Source: Dromiciops gliroides (taxonomy: Eukaryota > Chordata > Mammalia > Microbiotheria > Microbiotheriidae). Taken from it: 64,000 bases of DNA. Position 1 is the stretch's first letter. Every line of letters starts with the position of its first letter. Where the stretch lies: assembly GCF_019393635.1 (NCBI RefSeq), contig NC_057862.1, positions 266,738,441-266,802,440 on the forward strand, given 5' to 3'. Below, one piece after another: positions 41,601 through 56,600 of the stretch. The notes under the pieces were generated by a model. It saw only the letters and a program-made list of their open reading frames with translations. It was not told the DNA's origin and did not search any database. The position numbers and the translations under genes are program-made.

Positions 41601-44600
41601 AACTGACGCTAGGGACTGCTCTCCTGCAAATGCCCACAGCCAGCAGGATCCCCACCCCTTTGCTACTGTACTCACCAGGTGTGTGTTAGCTCCCCACAGC
41701 CATAATCGCAGGCTGGGATTAGGTCTGGTCAGCATAGCTGTGCTTGGCTTCCCCAGACAGGGGATGGTCCTTCAGTCTTCTCCTATTCAGTTGTCAAACC
41801 CCGACACTGTCTATGATATGAAAGTTTCTAAGGCTGAGGCTCTCTCCCAATCCAGCTGCCCCCAGGACTTCTTTATTAATTCTACAGAGCCACCCTGGAA
41901 GTATTTGCACTTTACTTAAGCCAAACCTCTGTCCCTGAAGGTTGGGTCTTCCCCATTCTCAAATTGTCTATTTCTACTGCTCTGTGGGAATGTTCTGTCT
42001 TTTTTTGTGGAGGAAATTTGGAGAAGCAAAAATTTTCTGACATACTCAACCATCACATCAGATGTGTTTTACCACATGGCTAACATGGAAATATGTTTTG
42101 TATAACTATACCAAATTGCTTGCCTTCTCATGCTGGGAGATGTAAGGAAGGAGAGAATTTGGAGCTCAAAAACCTTTTAAAATGAATGTTAATTGTTTTT
42201 ACATTGTAATTAGAGAAAAATAAAATATGAAAAAATGTATTGACAATAGATGAAAAAAAAAGATTACCTTTAACAAAGGACATACTCATTAATGTTTAGT
42301 AGGCTATTGAATTTGTAAACAACACAAAAAGCAAATAAATAGAAAAAGGGAAAATGTTATATTTAAATAAATGAACACCTAAAATTTTACACTAGGACTG
42401 ATTTTGTTGGGAGAATCTGAAACCATGAAGGACAAGTTTAATCCCTCTTTCATTTAACGGGCCCTCAGATAAATGAAGACAGTTATGTTGACTCTAGCCT
42501 CAGTTCCTTCTACCAATGCTGGTATTATCTCTAGTAGTCTTACAGTTCTGGTCATGTTTTTCTCATTTTAATCCTGCTTTTCAGTGCTTTTCCTAAAGAA
42601 TACTGGGAAGAGGATTCTGGTATTTTCACCACTTTAATTTTAGGATAAATGTTGAAATACTTTGGCATATCTATTATTAGTTTTTAAAAATATGATTAAT
42701 GATAACATTGGTGTGTAGTGTTAATAAAAACATAGTCCTATCTCCAGAAGTTCAGTCTATCTAATTATAGTTTTTAGTTATTGTTTCTTGGCACTTGTAA
42801 ATATCATTATCAATATAAAATTATCTAATAATCTTTATATATAACAAGATTTTTTTTGAAATCAAAGTACAACCTTTTTTTTTTTTTAACTTTCTAAACT
42901 GGAGGAAATTTTTGTTTAACTTTTGGTTTGTGTGTGTTTTTAAGGATTGGACCTATCCCATGAGGCGAGAAATGCAGGTATGATGTTAATCTTTAGTCCC
43001 TTTAATTTTTCTTTAGTTTAAAGCTCGTGGTTTGTCCTGTAAATGCATTAATTATCCCTTTGCTTAAATAAATACCTTAAATCAGATGACCAGCAAAATT
43101 GAGAGTATATGCTCTTCTACTTAGAATGTAGACTGAAGTATTACTACATTTATTTTTTTTTTAAGTGAGGCAATTGGGGGTTAAGTGACTTGCCCAGGGT
43201 CACACAACTAGTAAGTGTTAAATGTCTTAGGCCACATTTGAACTCAGATACTCCTGACTCCAGGGCCAGCGCTCTATCCACTGCGCCACCTAGCCGCCCC
43301 TACTACATTGATATCTTGATTAATTGTTAGAAAATAAGCCTTGTTGATGTCATTTTGACTGATTATTAGAAAATGGATGAGATTCAGCTATAGATTTTCT
43401 TGTGTAATTTGTGTGAACTTGAGTAAGTCATATTTATAACCATTTAAAACATTAGATCATAGCATAGCAGAGTTGACTTTAGATCAGTTCTGTTGTGTCT
43501 CATTTCCCATGGGAAAATATCCCTTAACATAATGAATTGAAAACTTTTCCTATGAAAGGAATTAAGTTATTGACTAGCCTTTATACATGTTGGGAAGCAT
43601 GCATCATAAGACAGACATTTTTTACTTGCTTCTCTCTTTTTAGTACATATATTTATTTTGGGTTTTTTTGTTGTTGTTGTTTTTTAGTGAGGCAATTGGG
43701 GTTAAGTGACTTGCCCAGGGTCACACAGCTAGTAAGTGTCAAGTGTCTGAGGCCGGATTTGAACTCAGGTCCTCCTGACTCCAGGGCCGGTGCTCTATCC
43801 ACTGCGCCACCTAGCTGCCCCAGTACATATATTTATGATATTTAATAGAGCAGGACTGTTCTATTACACTTAGCCAGTACTATCATCTAACACATAAGCA
43901 GGGTGAAAATTCTTCAGCTTTTTTAGAGTAATTATTTACTCGCTCTATTAAGTCTCTGACTTCGTAATCAGATTGGACACCTTATTTAACACCAACATTT
44001 TTTGAGGCTGCCTGTTTAGACTCAGATTTATGGTGTTTTTGTTGAATGTAGTATTCCTGCCATCACAATATTTTTTAATACTTTTGAATTGGCTCAAAAA
44101 GGGGGTTCTTGGTTTTTTCTTCCTGCAATTTGCTCATAGAATCTAGAAAGAAATAGAGGATATGAGGATACAGAGATGACACTTTTCTAAAAAGTGGCCA
44201 TAGCTAATGTTTTTGCTAGAATTAGCTGTTTAAATGAGTTCTAAATAGAGTTCATAAAGGTAAGGTTTTAAAGTCTGCTTTAATATTTTTAATTTTAGCA
44301 AATAGCAACACATTTTTATTACTTGTTTCAGCTGTTGGCTGCTTTAAATAATAAAAAACTTTGGAACATATTTTATACTTCGATTGAAAGCCTCTCAAGT
44401 CAGTGAACATAATAAAAAACAGTCTGATTTAGTAGAAAGAACATTGGATTGAACATCAGAGACTGAATTTTCATTTTGTTTTTGCTACTGTGTGACATTA
44501 GGCAAGTCATTTCCTCTCTCTTGGCCTCTTTGTTTCTTTATATGAATAATGAAGTGATTGGACTAGATGATCTCTAACATTTTCTTCCTGCCCTAAACTT

Positions 44601-47600
44601 ATCTTTCATCAGTGTTTGTGGATTTAAGTTGGTAATTGTAATTATTTAATTAATTTATTTATTTTTAGGAAATCTTACCTGGATTGTTTTTGGGCCCATA
44701 TTCTTCAGCTATGAAAAGCAAGGTATGCCTTTTTTAGGTTATGTTCATAGAGATAATTTATTAACCAAATTTTCTGTTGCAAGTTTTCTTAATAACAAAA
44801 GAAAGCTTTGGGGGTTTGGGGCTATAGAGAAGGCATAGACATGCACGTCTAAGCTTATAAAGCTTTATAGTTTTATATAAAGCTATACATTCATCTGTAT
44901 CTAAATTTACATGGGCAGCTAGGTGGCACAGTGGCTAGAGCACCAGCCCTGAAATCAGAAGAACCTAAGTTCAAATCCAACCTTAGACACTTACTAGCTA
45001 TGTGATCCTGAGTAAGTCACTTGACCCTGTTTGCCTCAGTTCTTGATCTGTCAAATGAGCCAGAGAAGGAAATGGCAAACCACTCCAGTATCTTTGCCAA
45101 GAAAACCTCAAATGAGATTACAGTCACACAACTGAAATGACTCAAAAACAACAGTCTAAATGCATTATTTTGCCTTTTTTATTTTCTTAATGTTTTATTT
45201 AAAAGAACAAATATTTTAGGACTAAATATAAGAATCACTTTAGGAAACTGTTCATGCTAAACTGGTATAAAGTTAAATGTTAAAATTCCACTTTAAAATG
45301 CTTAATTTGGACTTCATTATCTTGAAGGCACCACAGCTATTTGCACAGCTTAAGCTTCAGATCTGAAAAAATCTCGAGGATACAAGATTTAGCTTTTAAG
45401 CATTCTTTTCACATTCTCTTGGGCATATTTAGGCAGTTAGTATTATCAGCTTTCCCCCCATACTTTGGATAATATCACTGGAACCACTATGTTGGAATAC
45501 TGTGGATTATAAATAAAATAGGTAAGGCTAGTGGTGAATGAGTGTGCTCATGTGATTATAGATATAAAAGTATAGAATCCTATTTTAATACATACCATTT
45601 CTATAGAGACTGGATTTGTTACTTTATTGGCAGAGGACATCCTAGATGAAGAAACTTCCTCAAGTAGTACAGGTCAACACCTTCTCTGCAGCTTTTAGTC
45701 TTAGAGTTGACCAGAGGCTGAGAGATTAAGTGATTCAGATATGTTAAGCAATTATTTATTTAACATGCAGGATATGGTATTAGCTTCTGTGGATAGAGAT
45801 TAGATGAAACATGGTCATTGCATTCAAGTCACACTCACTGTAGTAGGGTTGAAAACAGATGACTATAACACAGAATTTTACAGATGTACTTTATAAGGTT
45901 ATAGAGGTCTGAGGGAGATTTAGAGATGAAAGGAAATTCAGAGGCCATCTATGGTAAACTCTTCATTTCTGGATGATGAAACTGAAGTCCAGGCAGGTTA
46001 ACTTTAGAAAGGTCACTCCAGGGCTGGAGTCAGAGGACTTTACCTTTAGTTTTTAAAGCTAAACTACAGCCTACCTCCAATCTTTCTAGGCTATAAGCCC
46101 CTTGAAGACACTATTTATCTGTTTCTTTATATCCCCAGGACTTAGCACAGTGCCTTGCACATAAGTGCCTAATAAACACTTGTTGACTTACTACACTGTG
46201 ATCCAGCCAAACTGGCCTTCCCTATTACTCACCCCTTGACCCTCCATCTCTTTTCTTTGTGCCTTTGCACTTCTCATTTCACATTCCTGGAATGTACTTC
46301 CTCCTTATCCCTATCCCAAAGAATCCTTTTCTTCCTTTAAGACACACAGTTCAAGCACTATTTTCTCCGTAAACCTCATACTGATCCCCTCAATCCCCTC
46401 CCTATCTATTTTTTGCATTTGTGTTTATTCACTTTACATTTATGTTGTGTATATTTATATATGTATTTGTCTTCTGCATTGCTTCCTGAGGGTTGAAATT
46501 ATTTCATTCCTTTTTTTGTAATCCTAGGGCCTGGCACATAGTAGATTCTTAACAAATATTATCAGCTTCCAGTCTTTTCTCTCTCTACTCCATATTCCAT
46601 GAAAATACCTTTTAGGCTTATTTCAAAGTACTTTTATTTATTTATTTGTTTTCAATGCTTTACTGATTTTAATTAATAAGTGCTTATTACCAGCAAAACT
46701 AGTATAGTAGCCATTGATATATGAATAGCAATTGATTTATAAAGTACAGTATTAGCAAATTATTTTTTAAAAGCACATATGCGGGGCGGCTAGGTGGCGC
46801 AGTAGATAAAGCACCGGCCCTGGAGTCAGGAGTACCTGAGTTCAAATCCGGCCTCAAATACTTAACACTTACTAGCTGTGTGACCCTGGGCAAGTCACTT
46901 AACCCCAATTGCCTCACTAAAAAAAAAAGCACATATGCAAGATATGGATGGATGCTACATATCCTACTGATTTCCCATTATTCAATCCCCTCCCAGTTAT
47001 CTTACCCTTCTCCCCTCTTTGTTTTGTAAACATACAAAAGACTCTTCTCTCTGGTCTTCTCTCACTCAGGTGGGCCAGCTTTCCAAAGTGATCTTTCCCC
47101 AGGCCATATATTCCTCTCTCCTAATAAATCTCTTTATTTTACTATATTCATGATGAGCTTCCAATTCTTTGGGTGTGCAGTGGCCCAACCAAGTCACTAT
47201 TTATTGTAATCTTTACAATTTCTTAACCACTCAATGTGTATAAAACTGTGCTACTGTTTTGATTAGGGTTTTTGATCTTTTTTTTTTCATGCGTCATGAA
47301 TAAAGTTCAAAGTCAAAATACTTATAAACTCTGTATTTTAGCTGAACTGACCTTGAACTTGGCATAAAATCAGAAATATATTTTCATGGGAAAGCAACCC
47401 TTTGATATGCAGGACATTATAGGATTTAAAATCTAATGTTTCTTTGTTTTTGTTGAGTTGTTTCAGTTGTGTCTGACTCTTTGCAACTCCACTTAGAGGT
47501 TTGGGGGGTTTTTTTTGGGCAAAGCTACTGAAGTGGTTTACCATTTCCTTCTCCAGCTCATTTTACAGATGAGAAAACCACAAATAGGATTAAGGGACTT

Positions 47601-50600
47601 GGCTAGGTTCATACAGCTAGATTTAAACTCAGGAAGATGAGTCTTCCTGACTCTAGGCTTGGCACTCTATCCATTGTGCCACCAAGCTCCCCTTAACATT
47701 ATTTCTTCTTTTTAGTAAATATATTATTGTATCAAAGGTGTAATAACTGCTGATTCTTTTCTAGTAGGTACTATCAGTACTGTTATGTAATAGACCTCAC
47801 TAGACTAAAAATTTTTTAGATCTCAGTTTATGTAGCAAAAATATTTATAGGCTTTATCAAGTTTATAATTTAGGGGGGCAGCTAGGTGGCACAGTGGATA
47901 AAGCACTGGCCCTGGATTCAGGAGGACCTGAGTTCAAATCTGGTCTCAGACACTTGACACTAGTTGTGTGACCCTGGGCAAGTCACTTAACCCCCATTGT
48001 CCCGCAAAAAAATAAAAATAAAAAAGTTTCTAATTTGGCACTAATTTAATCCCTAATATTCATTTTTTAAAAAATGTATTCTATAGACTGGTACCAATAA
48101 CCATGAAGAACAGATAACTATTATTAACTATTATAACTATTGTTAACTATTATTCACATACACTTGTGTATATTAACTTTAACATAATATTTACAAAACA
48201 GTTCTTGTGTAGGTCCCCTTCTGAACTTCTACTCTCTTCTGGATATTTTTTAAATGTTTCATTGATACCATTAGCTTTCTTTTTTCCAATACTGTTTCCT
48301 TCCTTCCTTCTTTCCTTCCTTCTTTGGGAATTTTTTGGTGGTTTTGCAGAAGCCACAGATGACACATGAAGGCCAGCAGACAACACACAAAAAAACCTTT
48401 AGAAACTTAGAAATGCATAAAATATATGTTGAGTATTGTATAATATCAACTGTATATCAACTATAATATCAGTTATCTTTTAAAGCTATAATAATTCAGA
48501 CTTCTTCTCTGGTATGACGGGAGGACCAAAAAATGTTACGCAGATTTTCTGGATCATGGAGGTTCTGTGCCCCTAACTCCTACAATATGGAAGGGATAAC
48601 TGTACCTCTAAGGGTACTTAATAAATTTCTATAAATACTAAATGGATTGGAAGCTACTAGATGATATACAGGTATAGAATAAGCTTGCCCGTCATGGTAT
48701 CCTTACATTTCTGTCTCATTTCCTCTGTCTTGCCTCAGGTGCAAAAATGATTAGTTATGCTTCTGAAAAAAATAGAAGGGTGGCAGTTAGGTGGTAGAGT
48801 GCTGGGCCAGGAACCAGGAGGACCTACATTCAAATTCAACCTCAGATTCTTACTAGATTTATGAATTTGGGAAAATCACCTAAAATTTTTGTTTGCCTCA
48901 GTTTCCTCAGCTGTAAAATGGGAATAATAGTATATATGCCTACCAGGGTTACTATGAAGAAAAAATATCTGGGTTATTATGAGAATAAAAATGAGATCAT
49001 ATTTATAAAGTGCTTAGGATAGTGCCTTGCAGATAGGTACCATATAAATCTTAGTGGTGGTATTGGTGGTGGCAGTGTTATATGTGTGAGAACTCTTGAG
49101 AATCAACAGTTGTGCATTTTTGAGTTTCCACTGGTGACCAAGTGGTAGTCAGCTCTGTTGATTGCTCTTAGATCATTCACTTATATATTAAATGAAGCCT
49201 GTTGTAAATCCTTGTCTGATTTTTTTCCCACTTCTGCCTATATGTTCAGGGAATGTGAATTAATTCAAATTGTAGTCAGTAAATATTTATTAAGCATTAC
49301 TATGCCAGGCATTAAGCTAAAAATACAAAGGCAAAAGACAATGCCTGACCTGGAGAAGTTCACAGTGTGATAGAGGAAACAAGATACAAATAACTACATA
49401 CCAACAAGCTATATACAGGATGAATAGGGAATGATCAAGAGAAGTAAGAATTAAGGGAATTTGGTAAAGGCTTCCTATTAGAAGGTAGGATTTTTAGCTG
49501 GATCTTGAAGTCAGAAAAGCCAGGAGTTGGAGATGAGAAAGGAGAGCATTCCATGCATGTGGGAGAGCCATTGAAAATGACCAGAGTAGAAAGATGGAGT
49601 GTACTAGGAACAGTAAGAAGCCTGGTGTCACTGGATCACAGAGCATAGGGTGGTGGGAAAGTGTAAGGAGTAAGAAGACTATAAAGGTGGTGGGACAAAG
49701 GTTATGAAGGGTTTTGGGTGTCAGGGGATTTTATATTTGAATCTGTAGATGATAATAGGTTTGCTGCATTTTACTGAGTAGGGTGGTAACATGGTCATAC
49801 TTATACATCAGGACAATTCACCTTGACAGCTGGGTAGGAATGTATTAGGGCGGAGCAGGCTGTTATAACAGTCTAGATGTAAGGTGATGAAGACCTGTAC
49901 CAGGGTGGTGACAATATCAAAAGAGAGAAGGGAGTGTTTGTGAGAGATGTTAGAAAGTTAGAATTGAGAGGCCCTGGCAATGAACTAAATAATGCAGTGA
50001 GAGAAAATGAAGAGTTGAGAATGACAGCTAGATTTAAGGGAAATTTGAAAGGGGAAAAGGTTGGGGAAAAGATAAATGAAGTTTGGGACATGGTGAGTTT
50101 AGAATATCCACTGTGAAATGTATCCTAGGCAATTGGAGACATAAGACTGGAGGTCAGCAAAGAAGTTGGTTTAGGAATTAGCAGCATAAAGCTGCTAATT
50201 GAATCCATGGAAGCTGATGAGATTACCAAGTGAAATAATATAGAAAAAGGGTTGCAAACTATGGAAAGCCTCTTTTATGCTAAGAGACCAAGAGCTAAAA
50301 ATGTTTTTTTTTTTTTTTGTTTTCTTTGTTTTGGGTTTTTTTTGGCAGGGCAGTGAGGGTTGAGTGACTTGCCCAGGGTCACACAGCTAGTAAGTGTCAA
50401 GTGTCCGAGGCTGGATTTAAACTCAGGTCCTCTTGAATCCAGGGCTGGTGCTTTATCTACTGCACCACCTAGCTGCCCTAAAAATGTTTCTTAAATGTAT
50501 AAATAAAATTTTATTGCTATTTTAAAACGTAAAAACCATTGTTAGCTTTTGGGCAATACAAAAGCAGTCTGCATGTGTGGTAGTTTGCTGACCCCCGTTA

Positions 50601-53600
50601 TAGAGGGTAAGAAAAAATTGGTCCAATACAGAGCTCTACAGTTAGAAGATGAGGCCTCGGGCAGCTAGATGGTGCAGTGGATAGAGCACCGGCCCTGGAG
50701 TCAGGAGTACCTGAGTTCAAATCCGGCCTCAGACACTTAACACTTACTAGCTGTGTGACCCTGGGCAAGTCACTTAACCCCAATTGCCTCACTAAAAAAA
50801 AAAAAGAAGAAGAAGAAGATGAGGCCTCTCCCCTCACCACAGTCACAGATGACTGATACTTTGAATTGGCTCTTCTTATCTTCCTTTGGAGGCTGGAGAT
50901 CAGACAGGAGATAGATGGCGAGAGTAGGCAGGAGACGGTGCCCTCTACCTCTATTTCTTCCAGAGGCTGGAGACCAGGCAAAAGGTTCTGGTTGTGATAA
51001 TCTTGTACCCTCTTCATTTTAAGGCCTCAGCTCTGAGGCTTGCTATCTCAGTTGTAGCCTATGTGAGACATGGGAGGGTGCTACAAAAATGAACACATAT
51101 TGTATTTAATTGTTATTCCACTGTTCACCTCAGAGAGAGGATTAGCTATGTAGAATTATGTGCTGAATGCTTCGTGGAAAATGACATTACTACTTTTCAT
51201 TCCTTACTCCAAGATATTTAGTGTTGGGAGAATAACATGATAACTGAAAACCTCTTTATTGGAGTACTGAACCGGTTTTAGAAGTGAAAGTTGTTTAGTT
51301 CAGTTTTCCAGAGTTGTTATGTAGTCCCAAAATTATTAAGAAAGATTGAGGGGCAGCTAGGTGGTGCAGTGGATAGAGCACCAGCCCTGGAGTCAGGAGT
51401 ACCTGAGTTCAAATCCAGCCTCTGACACTTAACACTTACTAGCTGTGTGACCCTGGACAAGTCACTTAACCCCAATTGCCTCACTAAAAAAAAAAAGGAA
51501 AGAAAGATTGAAAATAATTGGAAGTTATCATACTGGATATTAAAGATTCTGAATTTAAGGAATTAAGCTTTAGAAAAATTGAAAATAGTTGATGTGTTTT
51601 GAACTTACTTAAATTCATTCTAGCATTTAATGGAAAAACTAGAATCCAGAAGGATTAGTTGTAGTCCAGTTGAATCACTAACCAGCAGTGTGTATAACCT
51701 TTGTCAACCTGTCCAGAGCTCATTCAATTCAACAAGCATTTATTAAGCACCTGCTCTCAGTCAGGTACTATGCTAAGTTTGGGGGATATAAAGAAAGGCA
51801 AAAAATAGCCTCTGCTCTCAAGGAGCTCACAGTGTAATAATGAAGGGGATAGCATGTAAACAGTTGTGCGCGCGCGCGCATGAACACACACACACAAAAA
51901 ATTTATGGAGAAAAACCTAGCAGGAAGGCACTATGGGATTTTACAGCTAGTGGAAATGCCTGGAGTCAGGAGAAGGGAATATCTTGTGTTAAGAAGAGCA
52001 AGGAGAGGTCAGTGTCCCTGGATTACAGAGTATGTGACATAAGACGATTAGAAAGGTAGCAAGGACTTTAAAATCCAAACAGGATTTTGTATTTGATTTT
52101 GGAAGTAATAGTCACTGAAATTTGTTTCCAGAAGGTGAGGGTGATTGACAGTGTGAGAGGCTGCAGAGAGATTAAAAGCAATGAGGATTGAGAAAATGCC
52201 ATTAGATTTGTTCATCAAGAAATCATTGGTGATTTTGGAGAGAGCAGTTTCAGTTGAATGTTTAGGTTGGAAGCCATACTGCATAGAGTTAAGGGAAGTG
52301 GGAGTGTCTTCATGAAAGGCAGAAGAGATTTAGGATAAAATCAATGGAATTGTATGGAATCAAGTTAGAGATTTGGTTTGGTTTGGTTTTGAGAAATGGG
52401 CATGCTTGTTAGGAAAGTAGGCAGCAGACTGGAAAATATTGAAGATTATTGAGAGTACATGAAAGAGGGGGCAATCTATTAGAGAAAATGGGGTAGAATG
52501 GAATCATTTGTGAATATAGAGGGATTGCCTTAGTAAGGAGAAAGGCCTCCTCTACTTGTGAGACAGAGGTGAAGGAGGAAATAGTGGCAAAAGACATGAG
52601 TAGTGTGCAGTGAGAAACAGGAGAGAAGAGCCAGTTTCTTGGCAAATGGTCTCATTTTTTTTTTTTTCAGTGAAATAAGAGGCAAAATTCTCAATTTAGG
52701 GTGGAAGGAAGGAAGGGCTATGGGAGGTTTGAGGTGGGATGAAAAGGTTTGGAAAAGCCATTGTGGTGAGACTCAGTTTGTAAAATAAGGTCTTGTTAGC
52801 TCAAATTTTGTTTTGTGTATTTATTGCATGTCTGTTATGGCTGTAGCACTGTGATTGTCTGGAAAACATTGTATTAGTTCTGTTGTTGTAATCCTAAACT
52901 AAGTTACTTTGATCACCATTTCTGGTTTCTCTGTTGTGAATGAATGAAAAAGTATTTATGCTTACTATATGCAAAACACTTTACCAAAACACCAGGGATA
53001 CAAATAGAAAAGGAAGTCAGCCCCAACTTTAAGGATCTCACATTCTGATGGTGAAAGACAATGCATATAGGAGTTTTTAACTGCAAGTCAGATGGAAAAG
53101 CCCGGTTGTTCCTAGCATTCAACAACAAAACAAGTGGTAATACATATTCTTTAATGTCATTCCTATTGATAGAACCATATCTGTTTCTAATGTGAAACAA
53201 TTTGACAGTGCCAAGGACTTTAGTAGTGAGATTTTCTTTTCAACATCCTTCAGTATCTCAGCACCTGAAGAAGAATAGATTGCTTCCTTGGACATTTTCT
53301 GCATGGAGTTGAGACTAGAAGACACATTAGTCTGGGGAAGCATTGCTATTCCAGGAGCTCTTGGATTTAGCAGCCTGTTAGTAACAGTTGGTGCACAATA
53401 AATCTCTCTTTAAACACTCCCAAGGCCAGCAACCTCTCACCCCATCCCAACAAATACAGAAATCATGAGAACTTCATATTCTGTCTGGAGATTTTAGTAT
53501 GTTATTAAAATGTGTGTTTAAGAAGACATTTCATATTTTAAACTTCTATACTTTTTTTACAGCTACCTATACTACAGAAACATGGAATAACCCATGTAAT

Positions 53601-56600
53601 ATGCATAAGACAAAACATTGAAGCAAACTTTATTAAACCAAACTTTCAACAATTATTTAGGTAAGAAATGTGTGTAGGTGTAATTTGGGGTGGGGGAAAG
53701 TTGGGAAATGGGATTCAATATATCAAATATTAGGCATCAGAAAATCTAATAAAAGATTTTTGTTGTTAGTGTGAAGCTTTATTGAATGGTCTTCCCTTTG
53801 GTTTCATAAAACAGTGACTTGTGCCAGGGGATTTTAAAATCAAGATCATTTATAAACTTAGGCACTTAGGTTGGCCAAAGTTTAAAGAAAATTAATTAGT
53901 ATATTGTCTTCTTAACCTTAATCAACATTTATTTTCTGAAAAATCACTTTTTATTGTACACTCCTTGCTTAAAGATAATGTTAGTAAACCCCTAGGACAC
54001 AGCTTCCCTTCAGTACTCCAGGGTTTAAGGCCAGTCATTACCTAAATAAATTGCCAGATTTTCTCAAGATCAACTTTATATTCCAGTAAAGAGTAAAAAA
54101 GCATTTAATAATATTTCTCTTAAGAGTAATTTCAAAATCTCATGACTTTATAATCTAGCTGCCCTAGCATTTAAGTATGAGGTTACTAAGTATTCTCAGT
54201 ATTATTAAATGATATCTTACATTTTACAATGCCTTTATTTTTTTAATAGTCCCTTTGCATCTCATTTGACAAATTAAAAATTTTTATTTTTAGTGATGTC
54301 TTGTTTCTACAATACATTTATTTCCAAAGCTACTCAAAGACCCATCCTTTCTAATAGATTAAAAAAGACAAGAAAAACCAAAACTGACCAATCTACACCC
54401 TAAATCTCCCACCTCTGAAATAAGAGGGAGGTTTGGCAAATTTTCATTATGCCAGTGAATGATCTAGGTAGGTTTCATTTCATGGAAAATTACTCTTATT
54501 CATTTTATATACATTTTTCTGGGCCATGAGAAACTTCCCACTCAAAATAGAGTGTAAAGACTCTTTCAGTCACCTTGACTGAGACCTTTGTGAGTACAGT
54601 GCTGCCAAACTGAACCTTGTCTTCTTTCCTCTAAAGGATTACTTTTTGTTCTCAGTGTCATGATCCTCATCTTTTCTGCCCTCTAGAACCTTGGTTCTTA
54701 AATTTTATTTTGCTCACAAGAAAGAAATCAAGGCATGCTAAACTTTTAAGATGGAAATGAAAAAGGGTTCCAGAGTAGTGGAATAGCCAAACTCATCTGG
54801 ACCTTGAGATTCCTCTGTCTTTCTCCCTTCCACCCTTTTGCTTTTTTCTTTAGAACATGTGGATAGGAAGACAAGCTGGAAAGAACAGGTAGCAAACTAT
54901 AGCTGAAGATGAGAGCTTAGACTTTCAAGGCATACTTAGGGAACCTGGAAGTGTGGCCTTAGATTGTCCTAAAAGAGAAGTTAAAATACTTAAAAGGGGT
55001 TAGGAGCTGCTGGGAGAAGTGTGGGTGACCTGAGAGGCAGATAGTGTATTGACAAAACAATCAACAACTCTAAGACAAATAAGGATGACCTATTTCTAGG
55101 ATGACTTTTCTTCTGGCTCCAGGATGATCTAGTAATTTTCTGACTCTAGGAGATGGATAAGTAGTTTAAAATGTATTTAAACATTTACAGATCTGAAGAT
55201 TACTGGCCTTAGTATTTTCTACAGTGATTGCTTTCAACATAACATTTTTTTTTTCCAAATATATTCCTGTTCACATTATGGAAATGATTAATTTCCCATT
55301 TTTGTGTGTATCAAGAAAACAGTCTTCTTTGCATGTTATTTTAGCATTTTAGGTGTGACCCAGGAGATTGGAAAGTCATATGGTCTAGAAACATTCTTTA
55401 AACAATCATCTTTAAAGGATCTTTTTAAAAAATTTAATTTAATTTACATTTTTTTCTGTTAATGTATTTGTTATTTTCCTTGTCAATTCTTTCCTTCGTT
55501 AACTTTAAAGAGAAAACACCTTTTGTAACAGATAGACATAGTCAAACTAAACCAACTCCCACATTGTCCATGTCCAGAAAAACGTAAGTCTCAGTTTGCT
55601 CCTCTTTGTCAGGAGATGGGTTTTAAGTGTCATCATGGGCCCTCTGGAATTGTGACAGGTCGTTGCATTAATAACAGATTTTAAGTTTTTTAAAGTAATC
55701 TTTAAAGCTGTATAAGTTATTATTGGTTTTTTAAGCCTGTTATATCTTTTGTCTTTGGGAATATCATATTCCAAACTTTTTGATCCTTTATAGTAGTGAT
55801 ACTGTGGCTCCTTTATACCTGAATTCTTTTTTTTCTGGCTATTGGCAATGTTCCTTTTACTTAGAAGTTATGGATATGGGCTATGATATTTGTGAGAATT
55901 TTCATTGTAGGGTTTCTTTCAGGGGGTACTGACTGGTGGATTTTTTCTATTTTCACTTTGTTTTTTGGTTATAAGATACCTGAGCAGTTTTCTTACACAA
56001 TATAAGGTAACTAGACTTGGGGGGGGGGTCATAGTCTCCACATAGTTATTTTTAAATGGTCTTTCATCAATCTGTTTTCCACGTCAGTTGTTTTTGATAA
56101 AAGATAACTTATGTTTCCTCCTTTTTTTAGTATTTTGACTTTAGTATTTCTTGTTTTCTCATGGAATCATTAACTTGTACTTGTGTCATTCAAATTGTCA
56201 AGTACTTTTTTGTTTGGATTAGGTTTTGTGCTGCTTATGCTAAACTATTAATCTCTGCAAGTCTTTTTCCAACGTAATTCTTTTATTTTTCCCAGTTCTT
56301 TCCTCTAAGGCCCTCATTTATAAAATCGTTTTCAGAGTCTTCACTTTTTAAAACTCTTGCTTCATACTTTTTGGGGGGGAATTAGGGGGTAAATAGTATT
56401 TTTTTTCCAATTAATTATATGTAAAGATAGTCTTCCAACATTGATTTTTTAATAATATTTCAAGTTCCAAATTTTTCTTCTCTCTCTATCCCTTCCCCGC
56501 TCCCCAAGACAGCAAGTAATCTGATATAGGTTATACATGTTCTTGCTTCATCTCTTCTTGGAATTCTAGTTGAAATTGTGCCCAAGCTGTATTTTTATTG

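Noticed and set aside
50658..50813. tRNA genes suggested by A and B boxes
   Set aside because: The boxes belong to tRNA-derived SINE heads; there is no cloverleaf or anticodon arm of a real tRNA, and target duplications show they are insertions.
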